Of a stretch of 64,000 bases of DNA, positions 49,913-61,839 are shown one piece after another. The position numbers were made by a program, and so were the translations under genes. The stretch is from Eumeta japonica (taxonomy: Eukaryota; Arthropoda; Insecta; Lepidoptera; Psychidae), in assembly GCA_005406025.1 (NCBI GenBank), contig BGZK01001329.1, positions 106,295 through 170,294 on the forward strand, read 5' to 3'. Under the pieces are notes generated by a model. It made no database searches. It saw only the letters and a program-made list of their open reading frames with translations, and was not told the DNA's origin. Position 1 is the first letter of the stretch, and each line of letters begins with the position of its first letter.

Positions 49913-50085
49913 GGTCCCCAAGCAGCTTTATTATATATTTCTAATGAAAATGTACTAAAGTCATTAAATATTAATGAGCTATATGAGGCGAGTATAGTTG
50001 AAATAAGTATGTCAGCGAATGTTAAAAGCGTGTCGGCCGGCGCCCCCCTGCGGAGAGCGAGCGCGCGGCCTGAGTGCTTTGCCGT
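49913..50085 (+). CDS. Candidate internal exon, product unknown
   Basis: Bounded by an acceptor 'cgttcgactcag' and a perfect donor GTAAGT at 50,086, with a branch-like CTAAT upstream. The frame is open across all 173 bases (57 codons plus 2). The first half is AT-rich and acidic/neutral ('NINELYEASIVEISM'). The last third switches to very GC-rich codons encoding 'GAPLRRASARPECFA'. A frame shift in composition at this point is unusual for the neighbourhood. No domain is recognised. It could be a true exon of a gene extending beyond the window, a non-coding transcript exon or chance. Confidence 0.3.
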
Positions 50086-50319
50086 GTAAGTATTTTATAT
50101 CTATTCTTCTAATATGTGTGTACAAAACGTCTAAGAATGGCAATACTAAATGAATATTAAAATCTTTACATTTTAGTAAATGTATTATAATACGATTACT
50201 AATTTTATACAGGGTAGGGATTGTATGGACTATATCTTTAAGAGAATATGGAAAAAGAAATAAAATGATGATTAAAAAATATTAAAGGTCATATATATAT
50301 AAAAAAAAAAACTGTAGTC

Positions 50320-50750
50320 TTTACCCGGCTCCACGAGTGTGGATACAAAATAATCTTAACGTTGCATCGCACAAGCTGGTTATTATGTCGATCCCGGTCC
50401 TGTTTTCTTTTAAGTTTAGATTCCAGCGTTAGGATTCGGGCCGTTCTCCGTGTCAATCCTACGCCACTTTTTCTAATCGCGCTATCGCTTTTGTGTTTCT
50501 CTCCGTGCAATAGGGAAAAAGGGCAAAACCCGTTATGGCAGCTCGTGCATCCGGGCACGGGCTGTGCCCGACGCACGGACTAAAACCCTGAAGCATAATG
50601 GCGCCTGCCGCTAGCCTGAAGGCTTTTATGACTTCATCTAAAGCGGTCAGAAGGCACATAGGTGCCAACGGCGCGAAAATCGTTGAAACTCTTCCGGGTA
50701 TCACGACGTAATAACGTCATAGGTGACGATTGCGCCCCGGAAGAGACATA
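50320..50750. other. GC-rich island, probable retroelement relic
   Basis: High GC from 'tctttacccggctccacgag' to 'gcgccccggaagagacat'. Overlapping frames on both strands (73-95 codons) compete and none has a domain. The text 'cataggtgccaacggcgcga' recalls 5' parts of lepidopteran retroelements, but the link is weak. Confidence 0.35.
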
Positions 50751-52282
50751 ATAACTAACTAAATATTTATTACAATGTGTAATAAATTAAATAGCGACGA
50801 CGCTTGTAAGTGAGTAATGAGAAGGTGACAAAACCGAGAAAAGAGGTTGAAAAACTAATGGTTCTGGTTGAGAAATATAGGCCCTTAATTACTGAATTCA
50901 AATTTAAAATCTGATAAATTATCTATAATCGTTAAGTAAAACGTAACGTAACATGACTGAATTTAATTCAGAATTGGATTGTACACCGATAACAGAGTTT
51001 GACCGCTAATCGTCGACGCTCGAGCACTGTCCCGTCTCAAAGACTGCTGCTGGTCGACAAATGCGGTCGCCTTCATGTAGTCAATGACAAAACGTTTATT
51101 GTATAAAACACACGAAATAACTAAAAGCGATCGGTGTTGGAAGCGTGATTCTGCGGGAGTGCACTCTAGGCGCTGAAACTGGGCACGGAATGCACCTCAA
51201 ACGAACGAAATGTCTGGAGTAATTGTTGGTAAAAATGTTATCAAATTAAAAAGTGTAAATGTATAATATAATATATAATACGTATATGCATTTGTAATAT
51301 TTATAATATAATATGTAAATAATTGTGTAAATAAAACATAAATTTTCCATTTACTAAGGTTTTTCATATTTTAACTTATAATTATTTTAATTAATTAGTT
51401 AATTAATTTGATATACTCTATATATACCATATGTTTAATCGACAAGTAAGTCTCGCAATATCTAATATAGAATCTATAATATCTATGTTAAAAAAATGTA
51501 TCCTCAAATATTTTTTATACCATTAAACATATTATGTATTTTAACCCAAGCAACGCTGGGTTTCGTTGCTAGTAAATTACTATTTATACTGCAACGAATA
51601 TCCAAAACAACACAATATTATAAGAATCATAAAACCATTTATAAATGGTTCCGCATGGAATGGTAAAAGTCCCATACAGATATGTTCAGTAATATTTACG
51701 TGATTGTGCGGCAACAAAAATTGTTTACCGAGACAGCCGCTTCGTCGTTCGTTTAAAATATACACTTAACTGAAATTTAAAAAAAAAAGAGTTTTTCAAA
51801 CAATCTGTGTGATTCTTGAGGGATCCATGTTTCATACTCGGTCATATTTTCTATTCAAAAAATGGAGTCGCATGTTATGAAATAGATCAAAATCAAATAA
51901 AGTGTTCCATAGAATTTGTAGTTGAAAATAAAAAAAAAGCGGTTTTTTAGTACGTATCGATTTTTGAATTGTACCTAAGAGCTCAAAATGATATAGAACT
52001 ATATTTTTAAGTTCGGAGAGCTTGAGAATGCAATAAAATCGATCTTTTGAGCATGATGTGCTCAATAATTTAATAAATAGATAAATAATTTACTACTCTT
52101 TTAATTTTAATACTTTGAGCTAAAAAATAGTAAGAAAATTCAGTGGTAGTCTGCATGGTCAAGGATTGCCAGCCGTAGACTGAATGCGTTTTTAAATTTG
52201 CTTCCGTAGTGGAAGGCAATTAAGAAACCGATGATAACAAAATCGGTGCTTAATGTTGGTTACATAAGGTTTAATACACATA

Positions 52283-52284
<2 letters not shown>
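50751..52284. other. AT-rich stretch, no gene seen
   Basis: A mixed-composition segment at 50,990-51,210. Otherwise low-complexity. Confidence 0.4.
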
Positions 52285-52350
<66 letters not shown>

Positions 52351-52352
52351 GG

Positions 52353-52400
<48 letters not shown>
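52285..52400. repeat. Double (TA)n microsatellite
   Basis: Two TA tracts (52,285-52,341 and 52,356-52,400) separated by 'aaataaataggaa'. Tyr/Ile-repeat frames over it are artefacts. Confidence 0.95.
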
Positions 52401-52402
<2 letters not shown>

Positions 52403-54880
52403 ATTTCCTTTTCTTGTTGGTGGAGCGATAGGTGTCGCTTTTCTGCAATTATCGACAAGAGACATAAGTAACTTTCAACGCATGCGACGTGTTAAACGCT
52501 TGTGCAGTAATTTTAAGTTTAGAGAAAATTGGGATACACTAATTTGAGATTTTGTGTTCGGCAACAACTTAAAATTAACCATCGGTTGATACAGTTTGAT
52601 GCTGCATTTAAATATCTACATCAAAATTGAATTATAGCTAGAAGAGCAAATAATTTGTTACGTTTACTGAGGAATGTGAAGAATCGTGCGCGGTGGTGGG
52701 AAAAAGCCGATATTTTGAGGTCGTTTCGTTTGCGTCATAAAATTTCTTCTTAATTCAATCATCAGCTCTTGTCAAAATTTATCGATTGCGAATATAAAAT
52801 ATTAGTGAGAAAAGTTATTGAAAATATATATAGAGGTAAAAATAATGCAATATCGGACTATAATCGTAAAAAGCCAAATCATAATATAGCTATCCTATAC
52901 AGTTTGAAAGGGTTTTCAAGAACAATCCCGGAATATCCATAAAACACTACATGACTGCCGGAGACGTAAAAGAATGAAGGCATCCTTGCATATCGACGAC
53001 GGCGGCAGTATAGTAAGACGTACGAAATTCGGCCGCTGTGAAGTTAGTCAAGAAAGCGTCGCAATAGCGTAAAATATAAACGGAGAGGAAAATAAGAAAG
53101 AATCGGGCGGCGTTGTACCTGCGCATTGCACCATTCTCAGGCAATTCAGAGTGGTAGTGTTTCCTGGATTGTACTGTTAGCCTACGGTTGGGGCGACCGA
53201 GCCTATGCAACTGGATGATGTAATCGCTTCTATATAAAACCTAAAGTATATAGATATTGATTATGAGCAAACACCGACTATGAAAGAAACATTTAGTAGT
53301 AGCTAGTGCACGTTATACTACTACGATTATAACTACTCGAAATCCGAAAGACTTCTGTGTATTCAAAAACAATTATACATATAATTCGTTCAAAGAAAAT
53401 ATTATCCAGTACATGTATTCACGGAAAATAGACGGCAGTGTCCACGACATGGATTTTTTTTTTGTTGTGGGGGGTTTGGCCTGATTTTTTTTAATATGTC
53501 GTGTTGTAAGTTGATAGGTCCTATTCGAAATTCAAATGATCATAGAAATATCTTTCTAATGGTTTCCGACTGGCTAGTATTAAACTGTGCAACACTAACT
53601 TGATCTTCAGACATTCATTCTTATTGCATTGGTACCATTTTATAAACAATGTTTTCATTATTATAAACAAATCGTATGTGCTAACTCACAAATGTGGTCG
53701 TAATTAATAAACGTAAATATTAATTATTAAGCTTATCGCATTATATTTACTTCCACTTACGTGGAAGTAACGTCCACGCAATCAAAGCCAGGAGATTTTG
53801 TTATCAACATGAAAACAAAACAGTGCCTTTGGCACTTGCACAAATTCCATATTCGTGGAAGTGAATAAGGCGATTTCAAGTTTGGCTCTGAGTCAATGTA
53901 CAATATTTCATTTCACTGCTTTTGTTGAATGATTCGCGTCCAATTAGAACAATAAGTGTCTGTTTGGTTAATTAATTATGAACGGATTTCCTATAAACGT
54001 ATAAATTTGTTTGACGACGCACCCACGGCTCTTATGAGGGAAGCAATACACGGGTTGGTAAATGTTTTTATTAAAAATTATTGCTCATGAATACAAAACA
54101 AATTCTTGATCTTTAATGTTAGCGATCGGTATTCCATCCTCATTGCTGATCATGATCCTTTTTTAATTACGATATCGATACCGTATATCGTGCGGCAATG
54201 AATGTTGTTATTCAAGTACCAAGAAATGAATTACTTCTTTAGATGATTGATCTCAAAATAATAAAGAAAGTAGCACTAAACACATGAAACAAAAATATCC
54301 ATTGTTCAAAGTAAGATCCATACATTTATATGAAAATGCATAAAATTTTTAGTCAATTTTATGATTTCATAATGATGGTATTACTTTGGTTCGGAGGCAT
54401 ATATTTCAACGTCGTAGTTGAAAATATACTGTTGCATTGAAATTTCGCCATGCACTCATTTTCTTTTAAAATAAATAATTTTGATTCATTACAAGAAGAT
54501 AGTTATTACCTTTTCTTGTTAGGGTTAACATACAATACCAATTTTCGTCTAAACTCACAATCGTGTACCAAAACGAGCAAATACGCTTGGCGTCAGGTTT
54601 TGGTGCTTAACTGTAGATTAGAAATCTATTTCGGGATGTGAAGCCTTGGACCTCGAGGCCTGATGTCGGTCCAGTAGGTACGGGGTTGGGAGCTGATGCT
54701 ACGATCTTTGCTATAGTTGTGGTGAAAGGACCCAGAATTAACATATTCTCGAAATACGTAAGGAATGGGTTACTTTGATTTCTGCTTACGTTTGATCATC
54801 ATTCAATTCGACTGTGGTTGTGATTGAACTAGTCAAATGTTGTTTCGAAAGCAATGCTCATATATTACAAGCACTAGATT
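52401..54880. other. No gene seen
   Basis: A minus-strand 87-codon frame (52,947-53,210) lies in a less AT-rich patch but shows no recognised domain. Near 53,750 there is a 7-bp inverted repeat 'cttccacttacgtggaag' and two further 'gtggaagt' motifs within 110 bases. 54,640-54,720 is a mixed patch. Confidence 0.35.
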
Positions 54881-54884
54881 TGAC

Positions 54885-55050
54885 TCGCGGCTCCACCCGC
54901 ATTAACATAAAATGGAGATTTTTGTATAGGCTTTGCGTAAAACCGTCCTGTCCGGAAAAACTATGCCGAATTTCAAGTCAATCGGTTTTATAGTTTCAGA
55001 GATCTCGTGATGAGTCAGTCAGTCAGTGGTATTTCGCTTATATATGTACA
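54885..55050 (+). repeat. Common decayed lepidopteran repeat
   Basis: 'tgactcgcggctccacccgc', then 'ccgaatttcaagtcaatcgg' and 'tttcagagatctcgtgatga', then a TCAG tandem ('gagtcagtcagtcagtg'). The order is typical of the most widespread lepidopteran interspersed repeat. Confidence 0.65.
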
Positions 55051-56090
55051 GATTATTGTAGAAAAACTCGTCGCCTTTTGTTTTTTTTTATTATTTTACA
55101 ATTTTTTTACAATATATTTTGTGTTATTTTTATAATATAGTTTTACGAGTTGCATTGAGTGGATAAGAAATTGTAATTTTGATCGGAAAGAAAAGATACA
55201 CATCCTGAGTCTTAAATTATGTTTTAAAAATAGGTAAGTTCAACAAAATGTCTATTAACGTAAGTGACGTAAAAATTGACGCGAATATAAGAATTAAAAA
55301 AAAATATCTAGGTTCTGTATTAAAACCAAACGAATATTTAAAATATCTATACAAATATTTCATCGATTGAGAAGTTATTATACAATTTTTATAATTATAT
55401 CAAACAATACATTGTATTATAAATTTAAATATGCTATTTATTTTCCAATATTAATTTCATAATACAAAAAAAAACATAGACCAGCACAAATGGTTCTTTA
55501 TCAACTCAAATCGCAAATGAAATTTAAAACGAAAATTTTACCTTCAAATCGAATTAAATTGAGTGGGTATATAATATGATATTTGAATTACTCTGAAACG
55601 CTCGGCGATCGTCGATCTAGCTAATAATTGAAATTAATAAATAAAACGAGATTCGTAATTTATTACGGGATACAATTTATCGTTTATTTACGTATTTATT
55701 GGCATAAATAAATATTACGTTGAATATTTTCTAAAATAACCGGCCGCGCACGACCAATATAAAAACATATTAGAGGCTGTATTTACCTGTATTTACCTGC
55801 TATTTGTGTCAAATTTTATGGATTCACCGCAAAGGTATAACGTGCCACAATTTCTTTATTTTAAAATAGCTATGTTTTCGCTCTGACTTCGCTCGAGTGG
55901 ACAACGGATTTATTGTTTAGGTATAGAAATAAAGTAGAATTTTACTGGATATGCTAAAATGAGATAAATAATAAGAACACAAAATATTAATTTGAACATA
56001 CTTTTAATTTTTTACGTATTCCGTATTTCATTTTATGTTTCCTAACGTGAAACAGTATATTTTATTTATACCGATTGTATATAACATTCC
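55051..56090. other. AT-rich stretch, no gene seen
   Basis: A 'tatttacctg' direct duplication at 55,780-55,800. Otherwise nothing. Confidence 0.4.
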
Positions 56091-56094
56091 TCGA

Positions 56095-56560
56095 TTTTAT
56101 AATTGGCGCAAGTCGGTCCGCAGCCATCACTTGTTTGTTATTTTAAATACAAAAATGCTTGTTGTAGATCATCTTTAGAAGATAAACACATGCTATCGCG
56201 GACTCTTTTAGTTTATTTAAAGTTAACTCTAAGACTCGCTAAGTCTTTTTAAGATTAACAATGATATAGCATATTAATTTGATAGATCTCTTATAGTTTA
56301 CTCAGCATAAGCCATTTAATCGCCCCAAATGCTCATTTTTTCCCACTCGATTCACCATTATCGCCACTATTTATTTTGTACGTTCTTTTATGTAACTAAA
56401 TATATCCTACGACCTATCAAAATAACGTAACAAAATAATGTAGTTATGAACTGAAAAAAAAAACATGTTAATGGAATAAGTGTTTCTCCTGTGCAAAGGA
56501 CTTACGTGGACAAACACATAGACGTTGACTTTTATAATATATGTTGATGTAAATTTTTCG
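56095..56560 (+). repeat. Interspersed repeat R5, copy 2
   Basis: 'ggcgcaagtcggtccgc', 'ttaatttgatagatctctta', 'gtttactcagcataagccat' and 'agacgttgacttttataata' match 19,560-19,860 in order and orientation. It is longer than copy 1 and abuts the mariner relic downstream. Confidence 0.65.
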
Positions 56561-56605
56561 ATTTCTGTCAATTAATATTTTATTTCACATATTTTTTTGG
56601 TCGCT

Positions 56606-57800
56606 ATACGAGGCTCATCTGAAATAGTTCAGATTTTGTCAAACGCCGGTTTTTCCGTGTTTACGATTGCGCATGCGGGCAAGTCTGCATCATTACAAAG
56701 CGCGCGCAGTGGTATCTTACCGTTTTCTAAAGTAGGTGTTCTAAAATGTTTCTATGAAATAAGTAATGTGTTTGAAACGTGAACACTGGCGATGATTTTG
56801 AGGTTGGCCTATTCAAAAAGGCAATGCGTGTCAGGTTACAGTCAGCATTTAATAATGAAGCTTGTCTCTATGTTTCGATGGTTTAGAAATTTATCATTTC
56901 AAGATAAACAACATACGGAAAAGCCTGTTACAACAGTCACTCCAGATAATGTCGGCCGTGTCCGTAAAATCATGAAAGGCGACAATCGATGCATCTACCA
57001 CACGATTCAAATTGTATTCGCTTGGGATTGTATTGGCAGCGGAGTATAAGATCTTGCGTGATGAATTAGAAATGAAAAGGTTTTTCTGTTTGGCTTCCAC
57101 GTCCTTTTATAGAACACCAAAAATCCAGGCGTGCAAGGCTCAGTAAAGTTAATGAATAAGAGCGGTCGCCGTTTAATATTTAAAATTGTAACAAGTCATG
57201 AAACGTATATTGTCTTTTATGACTTGCCTACACATCGAGAAAGTAAGGTATGGGCTTATGAAGACGATCTAACGCCAACCGTCATGAAAAAAGTGCGTGA
57301 AATGAAAAACGTTATGTATGCCGTGTTTTTCAGGAGTACGCGCTTGGTCGAAGCTATTAAATTAAAAGGGCAAAAACTGTCGCGGCGGCCTGGTACATGA
57401 GACACTGCCTGCTAAAAGTTTTGTAGGCTCTTCAAATTTGAAGCTTAAAGCTGCACCACGACGATGCATCCTCTCATACCGCTGCATTAATTGTCAACTC
57501 TTTGAAGGAATATAATATTGTAGCCTTAGAGCATTCATATACACACCAGATCTCGCAATGTGTGAGTTTTGGTGGATTCATAATTGAAAAAAGATATGCT
57601 TGGCCGCCGTTTTATATCATACAAGATAAAATCGCTCTCACTATCACTCTGTTTCTGTACTCTGAGTTTTTGACTTTATTTCTGTAAATGGCTGGTGCGA
57701 GGCTTTTCGTTTGTGGAAGATTCGTATACCGAAGTGTATTGAAGTTGAAGGAGACTACTTTGAACATATATGAATATGGTGTCCCTTACTAGTTTTCATG
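56606..57800 (+). pseudogene. Inactive mariner transposase gene (Tc1/mariner DD34D)
   Basis: A plus-strand relic in several frames. A possible left end 'tacgaggctcatctgaaa' follows TA at 56,606. The helix-turn-helix region gives 'TPDNVGRVRKIMKGDNRC' (about 56,940-56,995), followed by a decayed 'GSAAYKILRDELEMKRFF' linker (57,033-57,090). The catalytic core runs from 57,131: 'KIVTSHETYIVFYDLPTH', where the family GDETW has become SHETY (codon 57,197, D to H); 'FFRSTRLVEAIKLKGQK'; and, after a frameshift, 'LHHDDASSHTAALIVNSLK' at about 57,451-57,505 (second Asp kept). The third Asp motif is lost ('SQCVSFGGF' near 57,565). The C-terminus 'LWKIRIPKCIEVEGDYFEH' is clear at about 57,708-57,765. No convincing right terminal repeat was found. 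It cannot encode an active enzyme. Confidence 0.9.
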
Positions 57801-58369
57801 TATCTCAATAATTTTGGTGTGACTTTCGTATGTGGTATGTAGTAGAAGATTATATTTCAGAAAGATTACATTACAATGTAATTCATTTTTCCTCAGTTAA
57901 TGCTGAACATAAGCGAGTCGTTAAAAATAAATACATGTAAACTTGTCGATAAATATGATTAATATGTCAATAAATACAGGGTTGGGAATTGCGAAAAAAA
58001 TTTTCATAATGCATTTAGAATTAGCATAATGCATTTAGAAGTTTATATAAATTTTGTTAGGAATCGTTTGGAATAAAACAAACACTAAATATTACGTGAA
58101 ACACACAGAAAAATAGACAAAACTCTAAAACTACTCTTTTGGTCTTGGTAACAAAAGTACGATGTGATAGTTCATAACATAACGCACATATAAAATAGTT
58201 TATACTGTTTTCTTCATTAATATTTAATGTATAGATATGTAGTCTTTGCGTTGGTAACACTATTCGTGTACAGACAGCACTTTTTTATATTTTGGGATAT
58301 TAATATTAATTTACGTATTTTTATGGTATTTATTGTACAGAGAGTGGAACTGCATTTTTACGGGTATTA
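57801..58369. other. AT-rich stretch with a 20-bp tandem duplication
   Basis: 'cataatgcatttagaa' occurs at 58,005 and 58,025, a 20-base direct tandem. A minus-strand frame at 58,057-58,260 has no domain. Confidence 0.5.
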
Positions 58370-58478
58370 AGGTTTAGCCGCCGGGTAGAAAACCATGACT
58401 GCCAGTATGGTCAGGATTTGAACCCCGCACCTTGTGATTCTAAAGCTAAGCGCTAATCACTGGGTCGCTGTCGGTTTT
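58370..58478 (-). repeat. tRNA-derived SINE head (SINE-3)
   Basis: On the minus strand, a perfect pol III B-box GGTTCAAATCC (plus-strand 58,414-58,424) is preceded by 'cgacccagtgattagcgc', an A-box-like segment, at the right distance. There is no folding acceptor stem, and the sequence continues into a non-tRNA body, so it is a SINE and not a tRNA gene. Confidence 0.65.
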
Positions 58479-60180
58479 CTGTTTATCTTATGAACTCATT
58501 AACATTGTTTACTATGGTATGACATGTACTAATGTATTATGATCTATTTGCATAGCAACAAGTAAAAATTAATTGTTGCAAATACAACAATATACAACAA
58601 ATTGTAGATGCAAGTACAATTACGCAAATGCACTTGAATAATTAACATTATTTTACGATTTATAATAAAATCTGGTGTCTGGTCAGACGGACACTCGATT
58701 GTATGTTGAAAATGAAATTTTGTGACTTTTAAGGAGGAAGTACTGTGTACTTTTAAGTGTTTTAGTTTATTGGTCGACATATTTTCTCTTAGAAAAATAG
58801 GAAGTAGGAGTGGGCGTGTTACAAAGGTTCTCTGATGCTGCATTGAATAATGTCAGATGATCTTTTGTTGGATGATGATGAAGCACTGATGAGTCGGTAA
58901 AGGCCGTAAGCCATCGTTGCTTATAAGTGGTCCGCCGCCGTTCATAATGGTAGCCTAAAATAGAAAAGTACCTAAAAATGGCCGTAAAACTGATGACATA
59001 GAAAATAAAAATTCACGCTTTAAACGTATAAGTAGTTGCAGTAGTTCCAATATTTTTTTTCTATTAAATAGTCACCGAGAAAAAGTTTGTGTCGAAATCA
59101 CCGACAGACCAAAAACAAATATTCCAATTGTAATACGGTAAAGTTAAAATAAAGGCATTTTTCATTTGAAATAAAGACGTAGTTGTATATGTAATTTCAT
59201 TTAATATGATTTCTGAAAATCATTAACAGTAATGTAGTGAATAATACATTCTTTTTTTTTTGTTTGTTCGATTACGGAGGCCGTTTGTTTTTCTGTTTTA
59301 GTTCTTTTGATACATTTACTAGAGTTATTATTATAAGAACCCTTAATCGAAACTCCATTCCAACGAGGCAGGTATGTTATTTTGAAAGCATTTAGTCAAA
59401 AAAAAAAAACCTAAATTTAGCCAGAAAAAACAAAGTTATTTTACGTACGAAGTTTCAAGAAACACAGAATACATCTACTTTGAAAAAACGAAAGTCGGTA
59501 GTTGATTTCATACCAAACAATAATAAATTGAAGCTTATAATAAAAGCAGGACGAGGAGATAATTAACATAATTTATATTCGTAAATCCGTCACGCTCGCG
59601 GCCTGTTTCATAAGCAAACGGCTTACCAATTTAATTTATAAACGATTGTTTGTGCCCGTCGAGTTATGTTTGCAAGCATAAACATAATCAGCAATTTGAA
59701 GGTCGGCCATGCGTTGCCATCTGAATTGAACTGTAAACAGTTTCAAAATGAGAATTCAGAGTTTGTGTTGAAATTTTTATTTATAATTTTTTAACAAATA
59801 TTTAAAAAAAAATTATATTGATATTTAGTTAGATTTGATATTAAACGAGCTTAATACTCTGTACTAATGTTATATAGATGTTAAATTTATATGTTTGTTA
59901 GTATATAGGGGTGACCTCTTGAATTATAAACCGATTTGAATTATTATTTCACTAATATAAAGTTGTATTATTTCTCAGTAATGTAAAAGCTATTTTATCT
60001 TGATTTTTCTTTGTTTCATTACATTCACATTTAAGAAATTAAACATTTTAATTTATTAAAGAGATGAATATTTAAAAGTTTAGTAGTTTCGATGTTCACC
60101 TGAGACAAACTTACTTCTCCATATCAGTAGTTTCAGATGTATAAATGTGATAGGATAGATAATACTGAGTTTCGGCGTTA
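58479..60180. other. AT-rich stretch, no gene seen
   Basis: A minus-strand 99-codon frame (58,544-58,843) lacks domains. A mixed segment at 59,580-59,740 is non-repetitive. Confidence 0.4.
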
Positions 60181-60194
60181 TGAGGTCATAGAAA

Positions 60195-60620
60195 AATGTA
60201 CATGCATGTCCAGGTGGCCCTAAAGTGACACTAAAATGAAAAATCTAGATTTCTCAAGCCTCCCTGGGTTTGAGGAATCTAGATTTTATTCGATTATCCA
60301 TATATTCGAAATTATGGTATATATATTTCGCGATTTTTCGTCGTTTTCGAACTACAATTTTTATTTATATTTTTAAGAACAGTGCGGCCTAGCATCTTTA
60401 AAAAAAATTATATATTTTTTGGGTGGCTTACTTCAATTCTTTTTCTTTTGGAATGTGATTGTTATTAGTTGTACTTTAATGCCTAAAATAAGTGTTATCT
60501 TAACTCTGACATGGAGTAAATAATTTTTTCAACACTTAAAAATCGCTTTTCCAAACGAGTAGAGTTGAAATTTAGCCAAAATTACTCAGATTTGGATTTG
60601 TTGGCAGGTTAATTAGTAAA
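60195..60620 (-). mobile_element. Non-autonomous element R10, minus copy
   Basis: The reverse complement shares with 61,840-62,155, in the same order: a 'ctctactcg' block, 'cagagttaagataa', 'attgtagttcgaaaa', 'cgaaaaatcgcg', 'aggaatctagattttt'-like text and 'gggccacctg'. In copy 2 the end reads as 'acaggttggcccaaaaagta' on the minus strand, close to mariner-type terminal repeats. The class is therefore inferred. No coding capacity. Confidence 0.65.
60238..60286. repeat. Imperfect 21-bp inverted repeat inside R10
   Basis: 'aaaatctagatttctcaagcc' against 'ggtttgaggaatctagatttt', two mismatches and a 6-base loop. It is absent from the second R10 copy, which has only one arm. Confidence 0.75.
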
Positions 60621-60755
60621 ACATAAGGAGACGCTAAGTTTGTGAAATTAAAAAGTGAGTAATAGGCCATTATTTCTTGAAATCTTTCTTCAAAGGCGAT
60701 TAGAGTGGAAATTCTAGAATAAAGAAAAACTGTTTCGCTTATTTTATCTTATTTT

Positions 60756-60798
60756 ACCACAATTTATTATTGATAAGTTATCAATAATAAATTGTGGT
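60756..60798. repeat. Perfect 21-bp inverted repeat, 1-nt loop
   Basis: Arms 60,756-60,776 and 60,778-60,798. Pairing continues outward after a one-base indel ('tttt' / 'aaaa'). Confidence 0.9.
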
Positions 60799-61074
60799 GA
60801 AAATTTATTCAATTAAAAAATTAGATCATTTTAGCAATTAAATTAGCTACTTAATTAGTATTAATTAAATGGAATCAAATTAATAAACTGATTATTTTGG
60901 GTGTTCTAATTTTTATTGAAATTGGTAGTCGGTTGTTTGCCGATAGTTTATGATGATAATGACTTACTATCAATTATATTTGGAGTATCGTAAAAATGAC
61001 TTAACTCTGTGAAGTATCCTTTGAACAGTCGTTATATCAGTGCTTCTAGCTATTGGCCGTGTACTTCAAGAAGG

Positions 61075-61339
61075 ATCGTTATTGACAACGGCATTGAGTT
61101 CATCTACACTTTCGGATCTCTCGGCACGCTCTCATGACTTTGATCACGATACGGAATGCGCCCCGCCATTGGGGTGTTATGGGTGTCGATAAAAACCCTG
61201 TAGTCGGGGCAGCGATCCGGCCGCTGTTCTTCTCGACGCTGCAATCGCTCCTAATACAATCTAACAGCGAGTAAACCCTTTCGCTTGCGACGCCATAATA
61301 ATAATGCATTTCGGCGTATTCACTCAACGAGTAGCTCAT
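61075..61339 (-). pseudogene. Transposase-like ORF start with DUF4817-type N-terminus, frameshifted
   Basis: The minus strand from ATG at 61,339 reads 'MSYSLSEYAEMHYYYGVAS', matching the start of the DUF4817 HTH-like domain ('YTxxEYADMHxxYGxA') found in insect Tc/mariner-related transposase-like proteins. The expected 'YPDYRVFIDTHN' motif appears, but in the +1 frame at about 61,165-61,210 ('CPDYRVFIDTHNT'), so a frameshift lies near 61,215. That frame ends at a stop near 61,105. Later HTH and DDE parts are not found. The GC-rich 5' flank up to 61,580 is probably the element's own leader. Upstream frames beginning at 61,399 use a GTG and are not preferred. Confidence 0.7.
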
Positions 61340-61580
61340 GTCGAAGCACTCAGCGCAAATCCAAATCACTGGGCAATCAGAGTCCAAAATTATAAACACA
61401 GGTAGTCAGTGAAGCGAAAATCGGAGTCCACTGAACGCAGCGGTGGAGTCAAAATTAAGAATAGGAAACAACGAAAGTAGCAGCATCACGCCAGAGCAGT
61501 GAACGACCGGCTTATTGAGAACAATCAGACGAGCGCGCTGCGGGAGGTGTCGTAGCGGCACCCCCCGCAGCCACTCTTTT
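61340..61580 (-). promoter_or_regulatory. GC-rich leader of the DUF4817-type element
   Basis: On the minus strand this precedes the ATG at 61,339. It contains several TCAGTG/CAGTG motifs resembling arthropod initiators (for example 'gcgttcagtggactcc'). A promoter role is inferred. Confidence 0.3.
61537..61571. repeat. GC-rich hairpin, 13-bp arms
   Basis: 'gctgcgggaggtg' (61,537-61,549) pairs with 'caccccccgcagc' (61,559-61,571), one mismatch, 9-base loop. It marks the outer edge of the GC-rich segment and could be the end of the element. Confidence 0.8.
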
Positions 61581-61839
61581 TATTGCCTTCCGATTCCAAA
61601 ACATGGTAAATGAGTTCGAAAAAATTGCCATGTAATGGATACATTAACTTTGTTAAATTATCTAATTTGTCTTAATTTATTGATTTGAACCGTTTTCTAC
61701 CATAATTACCTACCATTTAATCTACATGGCCTTTTAATCACTAAGTTTTTTATTGTTTCATAAGCTTAATGTTCCCTTAAGTTTTCATTATTAACCTGCA
61801 ACCATAAATTCACGTCTAAATAATTTTTAGCTTTAGTTA

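Noticed and set aside
52192..52465. Minus-strand ORFs rich in Tyr-Ile repeats
   Set aside because: They are translations of the (TA)n tracts at 52,285-52,400.
52947..53210. 87-codon minus-strand ORF in a less AT-rich patch
   Set aside because: No recognisable motif, no splice signals and no second copy.
58370..58478. Possible tRNA gene on the minus strand
   Set aside because: The B-box is perfect but there is no acceptor stem and no terminator T-run at the right place; a SINE head explains it better.
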